The notes beneath the pieces are model-generated. The model was given only the letters and a program-made list of their open reading frames with translations. It made no database searches and had not been told where the DNA came from. A DNA stretch of 64,000 bases from positions 2,418,001 through 2,482,000 of the forward strand of contig OZ241385.1 of NCBI GenBank assembly GCA_965200825.1, written 5' to 3'. Below, one piece after another: positions 53,359-62,951 of this stretch. The position numbers were made by a program, and so were the translations under genes. The stretch's first letter is position 1. Each line of letters begins with the position of its first letter. This DNA is from Bin80 sp026709335. Its GTDB lineage: Bacteria; Bacteroidota; Rhodothermia; Rhodothermales; Bin80.

Positions 53359-54186
53359 TCAATCATCTGTACCACTGAGCTCCTTGGAGCGTTCTGTTGC
53401 GGTGGTAACCGCATGAATAAACATAGTGCGCAAGCCGTATTGCTCTAATTCCGCAATTGCAGAAATAGTGGTTCCCCCAGGCGTTGTTACCTGATCCCGT
53501 AGAATCGCCGGATGTTCGCCGGAGTGATGTGCGAGTTCTGCTGCTCCAAGTACGGTTTGTTTGGCAAGTCTGAATGAGATTGACCGTGGAAGTCCCTGCT
53601 TCACTCCTGCATCCGTCAGAGCTTCAATCAACATGAAGACATACGCTGGACCGCTCCCGCTCAATCCGGTTACCGCATCCATCAGGTATTCCTGAACTTT
53701 CTCCACGCTCCCCACCGCCTCAAACATCTCCTGTACCAGCGCGAGATGATCAGCAGTTGCTGTATTCCCCGCAGAAATGGCAGTAGCTGCTTTGCCGACA
53801 ATCATGGGAGTATTTGGCATTGTTCGAACGACCGGCTGATTCTCCGAGAATTCTTTCCCAATTCTACTTGTCGTAAGTCCGGCGAGAACTGAAACGATTA
53901 GAGTATCTGAGCTTACATGCTCTCGAATTTCGTTGATGACAGTCTGCCAGTTGGTCGGCTTAACCGATAAAATCACAATTGTAGCGCCGATGACAGCCTC
54001 TTTGTTATCTGTGCCTACAGATACGCCTGAAAATGTCTCGCGAAGAGTATCCAGAGCGTGGGGATTCCGTCTTGTTACACGAATCTGAGAGGGCTTTACA
54101 TGGCCACCATTCAAGAGGCCTCCAACGAGAGCGCGGCCGATATTTCCTGCACCAATAACAGTGATCGTCTGATCGGAAAGAGACAT
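53359..54186 (-). CDS. proC: Pyrroline-5-carboxylate reductase
   Basis: 275 residues from the Met at 54186, 4 bp after the hisB stop; 21 upstream codons overlap hisB and are rejected. A Rossmann N-terminus (ITVIGAGNIGRALVGGLL) and the C-terminal P5CR signature MDAVTGLSGSGPAYVFMLIE and LRDQVTTPGGTTISAI are complete. It reduces pyrroline-5-carboxylate to proline. It lies inside the histidine cluster between hisB and hisH. Confidence 0.95.
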   Translation of the reverse strand: MSLSDQTITVIGAGNIGRALVGGLLNGGHVKPSQIRVTRRNPHALDTLRETFSGVSVGTDNKEAVIGATIVILSVKPTNWQTVINEIREHVSSDTLIVSVLAGLTTSRIGKEFSENQPVVRTMPNTPMIVGKAATAISAGNTATADHLALVQEMFEAVGSVEKVQEYLMDAVTGLSGSGPAYVFMLIEALTDAGVKQGLPRSISFRLAKQTVLGAAELAHHSGEHPAILRDQVTTPGGTTISAIAELEQYGLRTMFIHAVTTATERSKELSGTDD

Positions 54187-54190
54187 AAAA

Positions 54191-54796
54191 CTATAGGGTT
54201 CCTTTGGTTGAGGGCATCTGTGGGTTGGTTTCACTTCGCCGGGTTGCAATATTCAACGCCCGTGCAACGGATTTGAAAATGGCTTCAATCTTGTGATGGG
54301 TATTGCTACCGTGGAGGATACTGATGTGGAGTGTGCATTGAGCATGCTCTGCAAAACTGTACCAGAAATGCTGAACAAGTTCGGTCGGCAGATCTCCTAC
54401 GGACGGACGGTCAAACTCACCATCAAAATAGAGGGTAAATCGGCCAGAAAGATCGATGACCGCACGAGTCAGAGCTTCATCCATTGGTACATAGGCATGC
54501 CCGTAGCGAGCGATATGAGATTTATCTCCCAAGGCCTGTTGCACTGCCTGACCGAGACATATCCCTACATCTTCCACGGTGTGGTGTTCGTCAACACTCA
54601 GATCCCCTTTACATTTTACGTCCAAATCAAAGTGCCCATGTTTGGCGAAGAGATCTAGCATATGGTCCAAGAAACCAATCCCTGTAAGGTTATTGTAACT
54701 TCCAGTTCCATCAAGCGTGAATTGAATCGCAATATCCGTTTCCTTGGTGACTCTTGTTACGCTGCTATTTCGGTCAGTGTAGGCGGATTCTACCAT
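54191..54796 (-). CDS. hisB: Imidazoleglycerol-phosphate dehydratase
   Basis: 201 residues, the single-function form without the phosphatase domain. Metal-binding motifs are IGFLDHMLDLFAKHG, VDEHHTVEDVGICLGQA, IARYGHAYVPMDEAL and EHAQCTLHISILHGSNTHHKIEA (quoted in parts), with the second HHK repeat present. First gene of the hisB-proC-hisH minus-strand run. Confidence 0.95.
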   Translation of the reverse strand: MVESAYTDRNSSVTRVTKETDIAIQFTLDGTGSYNNLTGIGFLDHMLDLFAKHGHFDLDVKCKGDLSVDEHHTVEDVGICLGQAVQQALGDKSHIARYGHAYVPMDEALTRAVIDLSGRFTLYFDGEFDRPSVGDLPTELVQHFWYSFAEHAQCTLHISILHGSNTHHKIEAIFKSVARALNIATRRSETNPQMPSTKGTL

Positions 54797-54919
54797 TTAA
54801 GTAGGGGTTAGTCATTGCTGTACTTGTACGCACAAGTACGCGGTAGGGTGAAGGCTAACGTAATCGTCAGGATCCAGAGAGGGGGATTTTTGTTGAATTG
54901 ATTCAAGTTTTTGCAATCT

Positions 54920-57013
54920 ATGCCGGCCAAATCATTTAAGCGCACACTGGTAACGTCTGCATTACCATATACAAATGGTCCGGTACATATTGGGCATCTG
55001 GCGGGAGCATACCTCCCCGCAGACATGTATGTACGCTATCTACGTCTACAGGGGCGGGATGTTGTATATGTTTGCGGATCTGACGAATATGGTGCAGCAA
55101 TTTTGATGCAGGCCAGGGAGGAAAAGGTAGCTCCACAGGATATCATTGATCGGTATCACCCCATGATTCGGGATAGTTTTGCAAAAACTGGAATCAGCTT
55201 TGATAACTACAGTCGCACCTCTCTCGAAATCCATACGCAGACCAGTCAGGAGTTTTTTCAGAAACTGTCCGAGAAAAAACAATTTGTCATGAAGCGTGAG
55301 GAGCATTTGTATGATCCGAGCGCCAAAATATTTCTTGCAGATCGTTTTGTCCGCGGTACGTGTCCTTTTTGTGGATATGAGAATGCGTATGGTGATCAGT
55401 GTGAGAAATGTGGAGCCTCTCTCAGTCCTCTGGAGATCAAAAATCCTCGTAGCACCTTGACGGACGCAATTCCGGAATTGCGCCCAACGACACACTGGTA
55501 TTTACCGTTGGGGAAGTGGCAGCCTCAACTAGAGGCCTATATTGCAAATCATTCCGATTGGAAACCAAATATCCTTGGACAGATCGGCTCATGGTTTACA
55601 GAGGGCTTACGTGATCGAGCAATCACTCGCGATGTACCGTGGGGCGTCCCTGTACCCAAGGAAGCCGCAGATGCCGCAGGAGTGGCCGCCACCGGGAAAG
55701 TGATCTATGTATGGTTTGATGCGCCGATAGGATACATTTCATCAACTCGGGAATGGGCTGCAAAAAAGGGAGATCCTGAGCGATGGAAGCGATATTGGCA
55801 GGATGAGGAATCCAGATTAATTCATTTCATTGGTAAGGACAATATTGTGTTCCATGCGTTGATGTTTCCTGCAATGCTGATGGCGCACGGGGAATATATT
55901 GTACCAGATCAGGTGCCGGCCAATGAGTTTTTGAATATTCAGGGAAGTAAGTTGTCCACAAGTCGGGGATGGGCTGTATGGTTGCATGAATACTTGGATG
56001 ATTTCCCTCCAGATTTGCTCCGTTATGTTCTGGCGACAATACTCCCCGAATCAAAAGATTCCGATTTTAGCTGGAGCGAGTTCCAGGCGCGAGTCAATAA
56101 TGAACTGGCAGATATTTTGGGAAACTTTGTCAATCGTGCTCTAACGTTTGCCCAAAGGGAATTTGATAATAAGGTCCCAGCTTTGTCTGCTCCATCGGAT
56201 GCAGATAAAACTGCTTTGGCAGAATTGAGAAAATTCCCAATACAGATTGGGGATGCCTATGAGCGATTTCGATTCCGTGAGGCTGTACATCTGACCATGA
56301 ATGTGGCCAGATTGGGTAATAAGTTTTTCAATGATCAGGCCCCGTGGGTCACTCGAAAAACTGATCGTTCCCAATGCGCCAATACGATTCATATATCTCT
56401 GCAGATTTGTGCAGCTTTGGCGGTGTTAATGGATCCAGTTCTTCCGTTTTCTGCCGATAAGCTTCGTAGTATGTTAGGGTTAAAGGGGATCCGTGCAAGT
56501 ACACCGGATTGTGACCCCGCCAGTGGGATTGGCTGGACCGAGGCTGCATCTCCTCTACTTCAGGCAGGACATGCACTCGGTCGTAAAGAAATACTTTTCC
56601 AAAAAATTACCAATGATATGATAGAGTCCCAAATTGAGAAACTAGAATCCGTGGAGGATGCTGAGCCAGATACTTCATATGCGGATCCCAAGTCTACCAT
56701 TGTTTATGATGATTTTACAAAGATGGACTTGCGTGTAGGGCGCATTATTTCTGCAGAGCAAGTTCCAAAGTCCAAACGCCTCCTGAAACTACAGGTGGAC
56801 ATCGGATATGAAGTGAGACAGATATTGTCCGGGGTGGCAGAGCATTTTTCTACGGAAGACATGGTTGGTCGCTCTGTAGTGATCGTTGCAAATTTGGCGT
56901 CCAGAAAGATGATGGGGCTGGAAAGCCAAGGAATGCTCCTGATGGCGGAAGATCGAGAAGGAAAACTCAAACTTGTCACATCTGAGAGTGAGTCAGGATC
57001 CGTTGTATGCTAA
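54920..57013 (+). CDS. metG: Methionyl-tRNA synthetase with C-terminal tRNA-binding domain
   Basis: 697 residues from the ATG at 54920; a TTG three codons upstream is rejected. Class I synthetase: PYTNGPVHIGHLAGAYLPAD, a zinc knuckle with two CxxC pairs (CPFCGYENAYGDQCEKCG), the KMSKS-type KLSTSRG, and WFDAPIGYISS. The last 110 residues (DDFTKMDLRVGRIISAEQ ... VVIVANLASRKMMGLESQGM) are an EMAP/CsaA-like tRNA-binding domain used for dimerisation and tRNA affinity. It diverges from hisB across about 120 bp. Confidence 0.95.
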   Translation: MPAKSFKRTLVTSALPYTNGPVHIGHLAGAYLPADMYVRYLRLQGRDVVYVCGSDEYGAAILMQAREEKVAPQDIIDRYHPMIRDSFAKTGISFDNYSRTSLEIHTQTSQEFFQKLSEKKQFVMKREEHLYDPSAKIFLADRFVRGTCPFCGYENAYGDQCEKCGASLSPLEIKNPRSTLTDAIPELRPTTHWYLPLGKWQPQLEAYIANHSDWKPNILGQIGSWFTEGLRDRAITRDVPWGVPVPKEAADAAGVAATGKVIYVWFDAPIGYISSTREWAAKKGDPERWKRYWQDEESRLIHFIGKDNIVFHALMFPAMLMAHGEYIVPDQVPANEFLNIQGSKLSTSRGWAVWLHEYLDDFPPDLLRYVLATILPESKDSDFSWSEFQARVNNELADILGNFVNRALTFAQREFDNKVPALSAPSDADKTALAELRKFPIQIGDAYERFRFREAVHLTMNVARLGNKFFNDQAPWVTRKTDRSQCANTIHISLQICAALAVLMDPVLPFSADKLRSMLGLKGIRASTPDCDPASGIGWTEAASPLLQAGHALGRKEILFQKITNDMIESQIEKLESVEDAEPDTSYADPKSTIVYDDFTKMDLRVGRIISAEQVPKSKRLLKLQVDIGYEVRQILSGVAEHFSTEDMVGRSVVIVANLASRKMMGLESQGMLLMAEDREGKLKLVTSESESGSVVC

Positions 57014-57047
57014 CTTGAACGGATCATGGGCCTCTGCATCCAATAGT

Positions 57048-57066
57048 GCGAGTGCGGTATACTCGC
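57048..57066. terminator. Small hairpin between metG and lpd
   Basis: GCGAGT (57048-57053) and ACTCGC (57061-57066) flank a 7-nt loop in the gap between two convergent genes. The short stem and lack of a T-run make it a weak candidate. Confidence 0.3.
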
Positions 57067-57147
57067 TGAGTCCGTAAGCACCTCCCTTCACATGAGCTAC
57101 TTGGTGATGGAGATCTTTAGGTTGTTGAATTATCTCTATCCGGCAAG

Positions 57148-58566
57148 TTATACGTTGATGGATTGCCCCAGCGCATCGCGAGTCGCCTCCATGATCGCCT
57201 CCGAAAGAGTTGGATGTGGGTGCACTGAATCCAGAATTTCGTGATAGGTAGTTTCCAGTGTACGAGCCGTCACGGCTTCCGCAATGAGTTCCGTAGCATC
57301 ATGTCCAATCACATGACATCCAATGAGTTCGCCGTACTTTGCGTCATAGATGATTTTCACAAAGCCGTCGGTGTGCCCTGCTGCTGAAGCCTTTCCAGAC
57401 GCAGAGAACGGGAACTTTCCGATTTTGATTTCCAATCCTTTTTCGCGGGCGGCTTGCTCTGTATATCCTACCGAAGCAATCTGGGGCTGGCAATAGGTAC
57501 ATCCGGGGATGTTTTGTTTATCAAGTGCATGAACCTTCTGTCCAGCGATCTTTTCCACGCAAATGATGCCCTCATGACTTGCTTTATGTGCCAGCCACGG
57601 AGGACCTGCCACATCCCCAATAGCATAAATTCCTTCTGCCCCGGTACGGGAAAATTCATCCGTTTCGATAAATCCGCGATCGGTTTTGATCCCTGCCTTT
57701 TCGAGCCCCAGATCCTCAATATTTCCTGTTATCCCAACTGAACTCAGGACTTGGTCAACCTCGATAACCTCATTCTTGCGAGAGGTTTTCAGGCTCACTT
57801 TGAGAACATTCGATTTTTCTTCAACGTGTTCAACGGTGGCACCGGTACTGACTTTGATTCCAGCTTTCTTGAAAGAACGGGCTAATTGTTTGGACACATC
57901 TCCATCCTCAATGGGCACAATGCGATCTTGGAGTTCAACCAAATGGACTTGGGTACCCATGTGGTGATAGAAGTATGCAAACTCAACTCCAATCGCGCCT
58001 GCACCAGCGATCAGTAAACGATTCGGTCGTGTTTTCTGGAGTAGAGCTCCTCTATAGTCTATTATTTTCTTGCCGTCAATTGGAAGCGGGGGAATTTCTC
58101 TGGCTCTGGCTCCGGTTGCAAGAATAATGTGTTTTGCCTTGAGTGTGCGCGAAGCTCCAACTTTTTTACCATCCATGTCCACTGAGGGTGTGATATTCAG
58201 CGATCCACCTCCAGTCAATTTTGCATGCCCAAAGACTACCTCAATATTATTTTTTTTCATGAGAAATTGCACGCCCGAATTCATTTTCGAGGCAACCTTT
58301 CGACTACGTTGAATTACCTCTGGAAAATTCGCGCTGATTTTCCCTTCAAGCTCCAGGCCATATGCTCCTAAATTATTCGTGTATGACACAATCTCTGCGC
58401 TTTTTAGAAGCGCCTTGGTGGGTATGCAGCCTACGTTCAGACAGACACCTCCTAATTTGTTTTTTTCAACTACTGCAGTCTTAAATCCAAGTTGTGTAGC
58501 TCGAATTGCAGTTTCGTATCCCCCGGGACCTGTCCCGACAACGATAAGATCAAAAGAATTTGGCAT
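57148..58566 (-). CDS. lpdA: Dihydrolipoyl dehydrogenase
   Basis: 472 residues, the E3 flavoprotein of 2-oxoacid dehydrogenase complexes. FAD-binding VVGTGPGGYETAIRA, the redox disulfide GGVCLNVGCIPTKALL, NAD-binding IAGAGAIGVEFAYFYHHMG, YAIGDVAGPPWLAHKASHEG, and the C-terminal catalytic His-Glu HPHPTLSEAIMEA are all present. It precedes the DUF4292 lipoprotein end by 23 bp on the same strand; the lipoprotein is transcribed first. Confidence 0.95.
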   Translation of the reverse strand: MPNSFDLIVVGTGPGGYETAIRATQLGFKTAVVEKNKLGGVCLNVGCIPTKALLKSAEIVSYTNNLGAYGLELEGKISANFPEVIQRSRKVASKMNSGVQFLMKKNNIEVVFGHAKLTGGGSLNITPSVDMDGKKVGASRTLKAKHIILATGARAREIPPLPIDGKKIIDYRGALLQKTRPNRLLIAGAGAIGVEFAYFYHHMGTQVHLVELQDRIVPIEDGDVSKQLARSFKKAGIKVSTGATVEHVEEKSNVLKVSLKTSRKNEVIEVDQVLSSVGITGNIEDLGLEKAGIKTDRGFIETDEFSRTGAEGIYAIGDVAGPPWLAHKASHEGIICVEKIAGQKVHALDKQNIPGCTYCQPQIASVGYTEQAAREKGLEIKIGKFPFSASGKASAAGHTDGFVKIIYDAKYGELIGCHVIGHDATELIAEAVTARTLETTYHEILDSVHPHPTLSEAIMEATRDALGQSINV

Positions 58567-58589
58567 GGAAAAATGAGTTCAAGAGTTTG

Positions 58590-59366
58590 TTAAAAGCCAG
58601 TTTGGGCCGAGTGTTCTTCCGGCAGTGGAACACGCTCTACATCAGCGGGCAGATTTAGAGACATGGATGTAATTGGGTCGTTGACAGAAAGAAATCGATA
58701 AGACATGATTACGTTCATCTTCTGGTTCGGATTCCGATAGATTACCTGTCGAGGAAAATAGGATTCTCCAAGGGAAAAAAAATCGTTGAAGTACAATGCA
58801 TCTATCAGTGTCCCCGAAGTATCCATCTGAGCCATATGAATAATACGCCAGTATTCGGGATCAATCGTATAAGTTCTAAGGAGAAGAGAATCCTCAAGTA
58901 TCAGGCCACTGTGTGTTGTTTTCAATTGTAGACCAGTTTGATCTACTGGGCGAACGAGTCCAAGCATCTGTTCCATTGCATGATCAATGCTCAGCAGAGC
59001 AGGCAGGTAAGCATGGTTACTGGAGCCCGTATTTAATGTTTTTCTGAAGCGATCATAGAGAAATATGCTGTCTTGGGTAATTAGCATACGTCCTGCTTCA
59101 ACTCCAAAAAGGCGGAATACCATCAAAAGTGAATCCGCTTTGCGATGAGAAATCTCGGTATTCATCGTAGGGCCGGAGTAGAGAGGGGTCTTCATAGAAA
59201 GATTCCCGTTCGCTCTGACAGAAGTTGGAAGAGGGTGTGCCCAAATACTGTCCATTACTGAGCTTATCTCAAGGACAGTATTTTCACGGTCAGTCGGTGG
59301 AGGAGAAGGGCGGGAGCTGGCACATCCGGCGATCATCAAAGCTGTAAACAGAGCAAATACTCTCAT
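58590..59366 (-). CDS. DUF4292-type lipoprotein (LolB-like)
   Basis: 258 residues with a lipoprotein signal (FALFTALMIAGC, Cys 15). The strand pattern with VRANGNLSMKTPLYSGPTMN, GRMLITQDSIFLYDRFRKTL and a middle LLSIDHAMEQMLGL fits DUF4292, a Bacteroidota group with a LolA/LolB-like half-barrel that may insert lipoproteins in the outer membrane. The final PADVERVPLPEE parallels family members. Located just upstream of lpd on the same strand; no functional link is obvious. Confidence 0.7.
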   Translation of the reverse strand: MRVFALFTALMIAGCASSRPSPPPTDRENTVLEISSVMDSIWAHPLPTSVRANGNLSMKTPLYSGPTMNTEISHRKADSLLMVFRLFGVEAGRMLITQDSIFLYDRFRKTLNTGSSNHAYLPALLSIDHAMEQMLGLVRPVDQTGLQLKTTHSGLILEDSLLLRTYTIDPEYWRIIHMAQMDTSGTLIDALYFNDFFSLGESYFPRQVIYRNPNQKMNVIMSYRFLSVNDPITSMSLNLPADVERVPLPEEHSAQTGF

Positions 59367-59845
59367 ATGATGGGCCCCAATTCAATTGTATGGAGTGGGC
59401 CTTAGCTTTCGCATAAGTAAAATCTGAAATCTGCCAGATTATTTTACCCTTTACAGGTCATTTTGATTTGACTGTATTACATCATTCTTTTTGCCGCCGA
59501 AAATGAAGGGTAAGGAATCTAGATGCTTTTGAAGGGGATGCGTGCTTATACCTCAGTACAGCAATAGTCCATGAACTCTTTCGGCATAAACCAATCCGAG
59601 AGGCATTCAATTATTGGGGCTTAGAGGACTTACAGGGCGAAGGGAGCATAATCAGCTATCGTTTTTCATTAAATCTGCCATATGTGCGATTCTCACAATT
59701 TTAGCAGATTTCCCAGTCAACCTAGATCCTAATCCGTTTGAAGCGGGACAGTCAACTTTGAAAGTTCAGATGCAAAATCTGCACACTTGTATGTACTGGA
59801 GGCTATTGCCCTGCAACAAGCCTGTCAAGGGCGAGAATTCCAGGG
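59367..59845. other. Intergenic stretch without recognisable gene
   Basis: About 480 bp downstream of the 60-kb peptide locus and upstream of the DUF4292 gene. A plus-strand frame 59614-59880 runs into the end of the opposing gene and shows no family pattern. No repeats noticed. Confidence 0.4.
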
Positions 59846-60397
59846 CTATTGGACCGCCGGTGCTAAATCAGGTGAATTGAGTGTAACCATCGGATTGAAA
59901 ACACGTGCAATGACTTGGTTTTCGACCATGGCCCGTAAGCTGAAGCTTGTATCCTGCGATACGAAAAAGGGGAATTTGGCTTGACTTACGCGGCGTAAGA
60001 TCAAGGCTTCGTAGATGCTTCGCTCCAATCCCAATAAGGGATCTGCATAAAGTGCCAGTACTGGAATATTTGGAAATCCTGTATTAACATGCTCTTCGGA
60101 CCAGTACTGAAGGAGTTTTATCTGATTGGCCGAGCAACCAATACCTCCCAGGAAGATCACAATAGCTGTATCTGGAAGAGTACCGTCTTGTTCCGATATG
60201 GAGGTACGGGAATGTACCTCAAAGGTGGATGAACCGGGAAATTTGAGTCCTTCAAGGGCAGTAGATGCCGATATTTGTGGTAAGTAGTCCTCCTGATGTG
60301 AGTTCGTCCAGAATTCTTTGCGCAAGCCGAGGGTTACAATCAGTATCAGTACAAACGGTGTCACAAACCACAAGACGTCTCCCGAGCGATTAGTCAT
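59846..60397 (-). CDS. Membrane-anchored protein, possibly thioredoxin-like (locus 2)
   Basis: 183 residues from the ATG at 60397, which overlaps the propeller gene stop by 8 bp. One N-terminal membrane segment (WFVTPFVLILIVTLGL) is followed by a periplasmic domain with AIVIFLGGIGCSANQIKLLQ, VLALYADPLLGLE and AKFPFFVSQDTSFSL. The strand-Cys-helix beginning and the later FPFF strand recall thioredoxin/peroxiredoxin-like proteins, but only one Cys is present, so redox activity is unproven. Coupled to the upstream propeller and peptide genes. Assignment is tentative. Confidence 0.55.
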   Translation of the reverse strand: MTNRSGDVLWFVTPFVLILIVTLGLRKEFWTNSHQEDYLPQISASTALEGLKFPGSSTFEVHSRTSISEQDGTLPDTAIVIFLGGIGCSANQIKLLQYWSEEHVNTGFPNIPVLALYADPLLGLERSIYEALILRRVSQAKFPFFVSQDTSFSLRAMVENQVIARVFNPMVTLNSPDLAPAVQ

Positions 60398-61481
60398 CGA
60401 TGGTCGGAGGTACAAAACGGTAGCGTAAGATCAGAGGATTCCCTATGTCTCCATCCGGCAGAAGCTCATGGTCACCTTGTGTATATAATAGTCCGCGTCC
60501 AGCTCCCATAAAAGAGCCTGAGAATACAGTACTGATGCCGGGATAACTGTTATTGTGATCAACAATAGTGAGTCCTATACCATGCAGCACGTCGCCGCGA
60601 TGCCGGAGTCTCCTATGGGCAATCATTCGTGTAGTGGCATTAAGTCTATACAGTCCGATCACATCCGATGAATCGAACAATCCTCTCATGTCATGGGGGT
60701 TCAGTGTTGGTTTATCGCGCTTTCTAGTTAACAGGAAAGGCGGCTTATACGCTATCGCATTTTCTTGATGTATGACGGGAATTGCATCTGCACTGTAGAC
60801 GTAGGCGTACCGTACACCATCATCAAAACACTCTAAACTTCGCCCTTCTTTTATCCAAAGAATTCGGGTCAGATTGGGCCACTTATTGATTTCAATCGGG
60901 ACTTTTTCCTTAAGCTCCAAGCGTCGGGAAAAGAGCTTCACCTCCATCATCTCGGAAAAGGCCAGTGGTTTTGCGTAGATAACGTTTTCGTGGGCACACA
61001 TCGCCTGTATATTGACCAATTCCTCTGATCTCACGTAATCTGTACAATGCCCGTCGGTATCAAACAGATATGCGGCACTTTTTGCATCCCATGCAATAAT
61101 TTGCTCATCATCAATGAATCGGGCGTTCCATGGAACAAAATTTGCGCCTGGATGACATTCCATCACCGAAAGTTCGTGTAGAAGCTGTCCAGTAGCGGAA
61201 AAATGATATATTGTTCGGGCGCTATTATCCAAAATCAGCATAGTCCCGGAATCACTGATATCCATATCATCGATCCTTCCAATAATCACTGCCGGATCAA
61301 ATCGTACAGTATCCTGCAAAACAAAGACATCGTCAAAATTCACCAGTTTTGCATCCACTTCACGAGCAGGCTGTGCGAGACAGGTGCTGTTGAAAAGAAT
61401 TTTTATGATAAACACAGTAGCGAGTATGCAGAGTTCTCTACCGCATAAGAGGTGATTTATGAATTGATTTTTCTTTTCCAT
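60390..61481 (-). CDS. 6-bladed beta-propeller secreted protein (locus 2)
   Basis: 363 residues with a signal peptide (ELCILATVFIIKILFNSTCLA) and no clear lipobox position. Blades include VIIGRIDDMDISDSGTMLIL, ARTIYHFSATGQLLHELSV and AAYLFDTDGHCTDYVRS, like the 6-bladed propeller proteins. It lies 31 bp after the Cys-rich peptide gene and overlaps the next gene by 8 bp, giving a three-gene unit. Similar in size and design to the propeller at 49.7-50.8 kb. The function may be recognition or processing of the small peptide (inference). Confidence 0.7.
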   Translation of the reverse strand: MEKKNQFINHLLCGRELCILATVFIIKILFNSTCLAQPAREVDAKLVNFDDVFVLQDTVRFDPAVIIGRIDDMDISDSGTMLILDNSARTIYHFSATGQLLHELSVMECHPGANFVPWNARFIDDEQIIAWDAKSAAYLFDTDGHCTDYVRSEELVNIQAMCAHENVIYAKPLAFSEMMEVKLFSRRLELKEKVPIEINKWPNLTRILWIKEGRSLECFDDGVRYAYVYSADAIPVIHQENAIAYKPPFLLTRKRDKPTLNPHDMRGLFDSSDVIGLYRLNATTRMIAHRRLRHRGDVLHGIGLTIVDHNNSYPGISTVFSGSFMGAGRGLLYTQGDHELLPDGDIGNPLILRYRFVPPTIDD

Positions 61482-61512
61482 CTTTGTTTGGTGTTACAAC
61501 GTTGTTAGTCGA

Positions 61513-61815
61513 TCAGAAACATTTTATACAACCCGCATCCGTTTCAATACTGCAGCAAACGCTTCCTTCTGTCTCCAGACATTCAGCACCGCACTTTATT
61601 CGCATTCCGTTTTCGGGGGAATCGCCACACCCCGATGGGCTACAGTTCGAATCAATCACGTAACCCAAGGCATGTGTCGGAACCTGCGTAGCTGCTACAA
61701 CCGCTTCTGGTATCGGGGTAACTGCAACGCCTATGAAAATGGCACAAATGACTCCTGTCACAGCATACAAAACACGAATTTTTGTGGCTGATAAACGAAA
61801 ACTAGAATAAAACAT
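61513..61815 (-). CDS. Small secreted Cys-rich peptide (locus 2)
   Basis: 100 residues. A basic start and a membrane/signal segment (VLYAVTGVICAIFIGVAV) lead to a mature part of about 60 residues holding eight Cys (58, 63, 75, 79, 87, 88, 96, 99; for example GAECLETEGSVCCSIETD). An even number of cysteines suggests disulfide bonding, or metal binding. The layout (signal peptide, short Cys-rich tail with a CC pair, propeller gene next) is like NVEALA-type peptides of Bacteroidota, though the exact motif is not seen. No known bacteriocin leader (double glycine) is visible. Confidence 0.65.
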   Translation of the reverse strand: MFYSSFRLSATKIRVLYAVTGVICAIFIGVAVTPIPEAVVAATQVPTHALGYVIDSNCSPSGCGDSPENGMRIKCGAECLETEGSVCCSIETDAGCIKCF

Positions 61816-62000
61816 GATTCAGGAAGTTTTTGATGATTATGATTTAGCAGGTCGTGGGCAAAGGCAAATTTTTGTTCACAGAGTGTCTGAAAATGTTCAC
61901 CCACGATGCTCTCTACCCCAAACGACCGCAAAAACAGTGCCAAAAACCCATGCTTCCAGCTTGTAGCGGTTTAATGAACCATTCCTGTTGTGCCGAATCT

Positions 62001-62882
62001 CTACGTAGTTATTTGTCTTCCCATTCCCCAGGAAAGCTTGGAGCGAAGTGTTCCAAAATAATCCGCATTCTCAAAACGAACAAGTTGGATGGTATGATCT
62101 GCCCGGCATATCATACAGGAGGTATCCTGGCCTGAGATAGGTTGAGTTCTTCCATCCAGAGCAATCGTGCAGTCTGCAGATCCTGGTGCAAGTTGTACAG
62201 TGAGATTTGATTGGGCAGGCAATACGATAGGGCGAACGGTCAGGCTGTGAGGAGCGACGGGGCTCACGATGATCACGTTGCTTCCAGGCATCACAATTGG
62301 CCCTCCAACAGCCAGCGAGTAGGCTGTTGACCCGGTAGGGGTTGCGATGATCAGGCCATCCCCCCGATAGCGATTCAATTTGGTGCCGTCAACCAATACG
62401 TCTATGGCTGCAAGTCCACCTGCAGGTTGCCGCGTAATTACAATATCGTTGAGCGCCCATCCCGTGTGAGCACCAGATAGACTGAGAGCATTCCTTGACT
62501 CAATCTCATAGCGGCCAGCGTTGAGCAACCGGAGTGCATGTTGAATGTTGGTTGCTTCGACGTCAGCCAAAAATCCGAGATATCCAATGTTGATTCCGAG
62601 AATCGGTATCCCAGATGCGCCAACTTCATATGCTGTATGGAGTAGGGTACCATCTCCTCCGATAGAGAGAATAATTGTACTGGATAGCGCGAGAGTGTCG
62701 GATGAGACTTTCTTTGCACAATCGAGAGATATGAGCGATCGTTCCATAAGTCCTTGTGCAACAGGAGTATGAAGTTGATAGTTGATCTCCTCCGCATCCA
62801 TCCATATTTTCAGTTGGTGGATCAGAGGCCATAATTCATCCTTTGCGGTATTACCAGTAATTCCAAAGGTCATGTTTACCAT
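62001..62882 (-). CDS. nadK: NAD kinase
   Basis: 293 residues. It phosphorylates NAD to NADP. The GGDGTLLHTAYEV loop (about 95-107), GYLGFLAD, ALNDIVITR, YRGDGLIIATPTGSTAYSLAVGGPIV and VAPHSLTVRPIVLP are the family blocks, with the catalytic Asp in GGDGT. A second Met three codons in is an alternative start. It diverges from the FAD oxidoreductase gene with about 70 bp between. Confidence 0.95.
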   Translation of the reverse strand: MVNMTFGITGNTAKDELWPLIHQLKIWMDAEEINYQLHTPVAQGLMERSLISLDCAKKVSSDTLALSSTIILSIGGDGTLLHTAYEVGASGIPILGINIGYLGFLADVEATNIQHALRLLNAGRYEIESRNALSLSGAHTGWALNDIVITRQPAGGLAAIDVLVDGTKLNRYRGDGLIIATPTGSTAYSLAVGGPIVMPGSNVIIVSPVAPHSLTVRPIVLPAQSNLTVQLAPGSADCTIALDGRTQPISGQDTSCMICRADHTIQLVRFENADYFGTLRSKLSWGMGRQITT

Positions 62883-62951
62883 AAGTTTGAAGGTTAAGGG
62901 ATTGACGGGTTAAGATTTTAACGTAAATTCTCTCTAGAAATTGGATTTAAA

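Noticed and set aside
59614..59880. 88-codon frame opposite the end of the 59.8-kb gene
   Set aside because: Overlaps a better-supported minus-strand gene and shows no family features.
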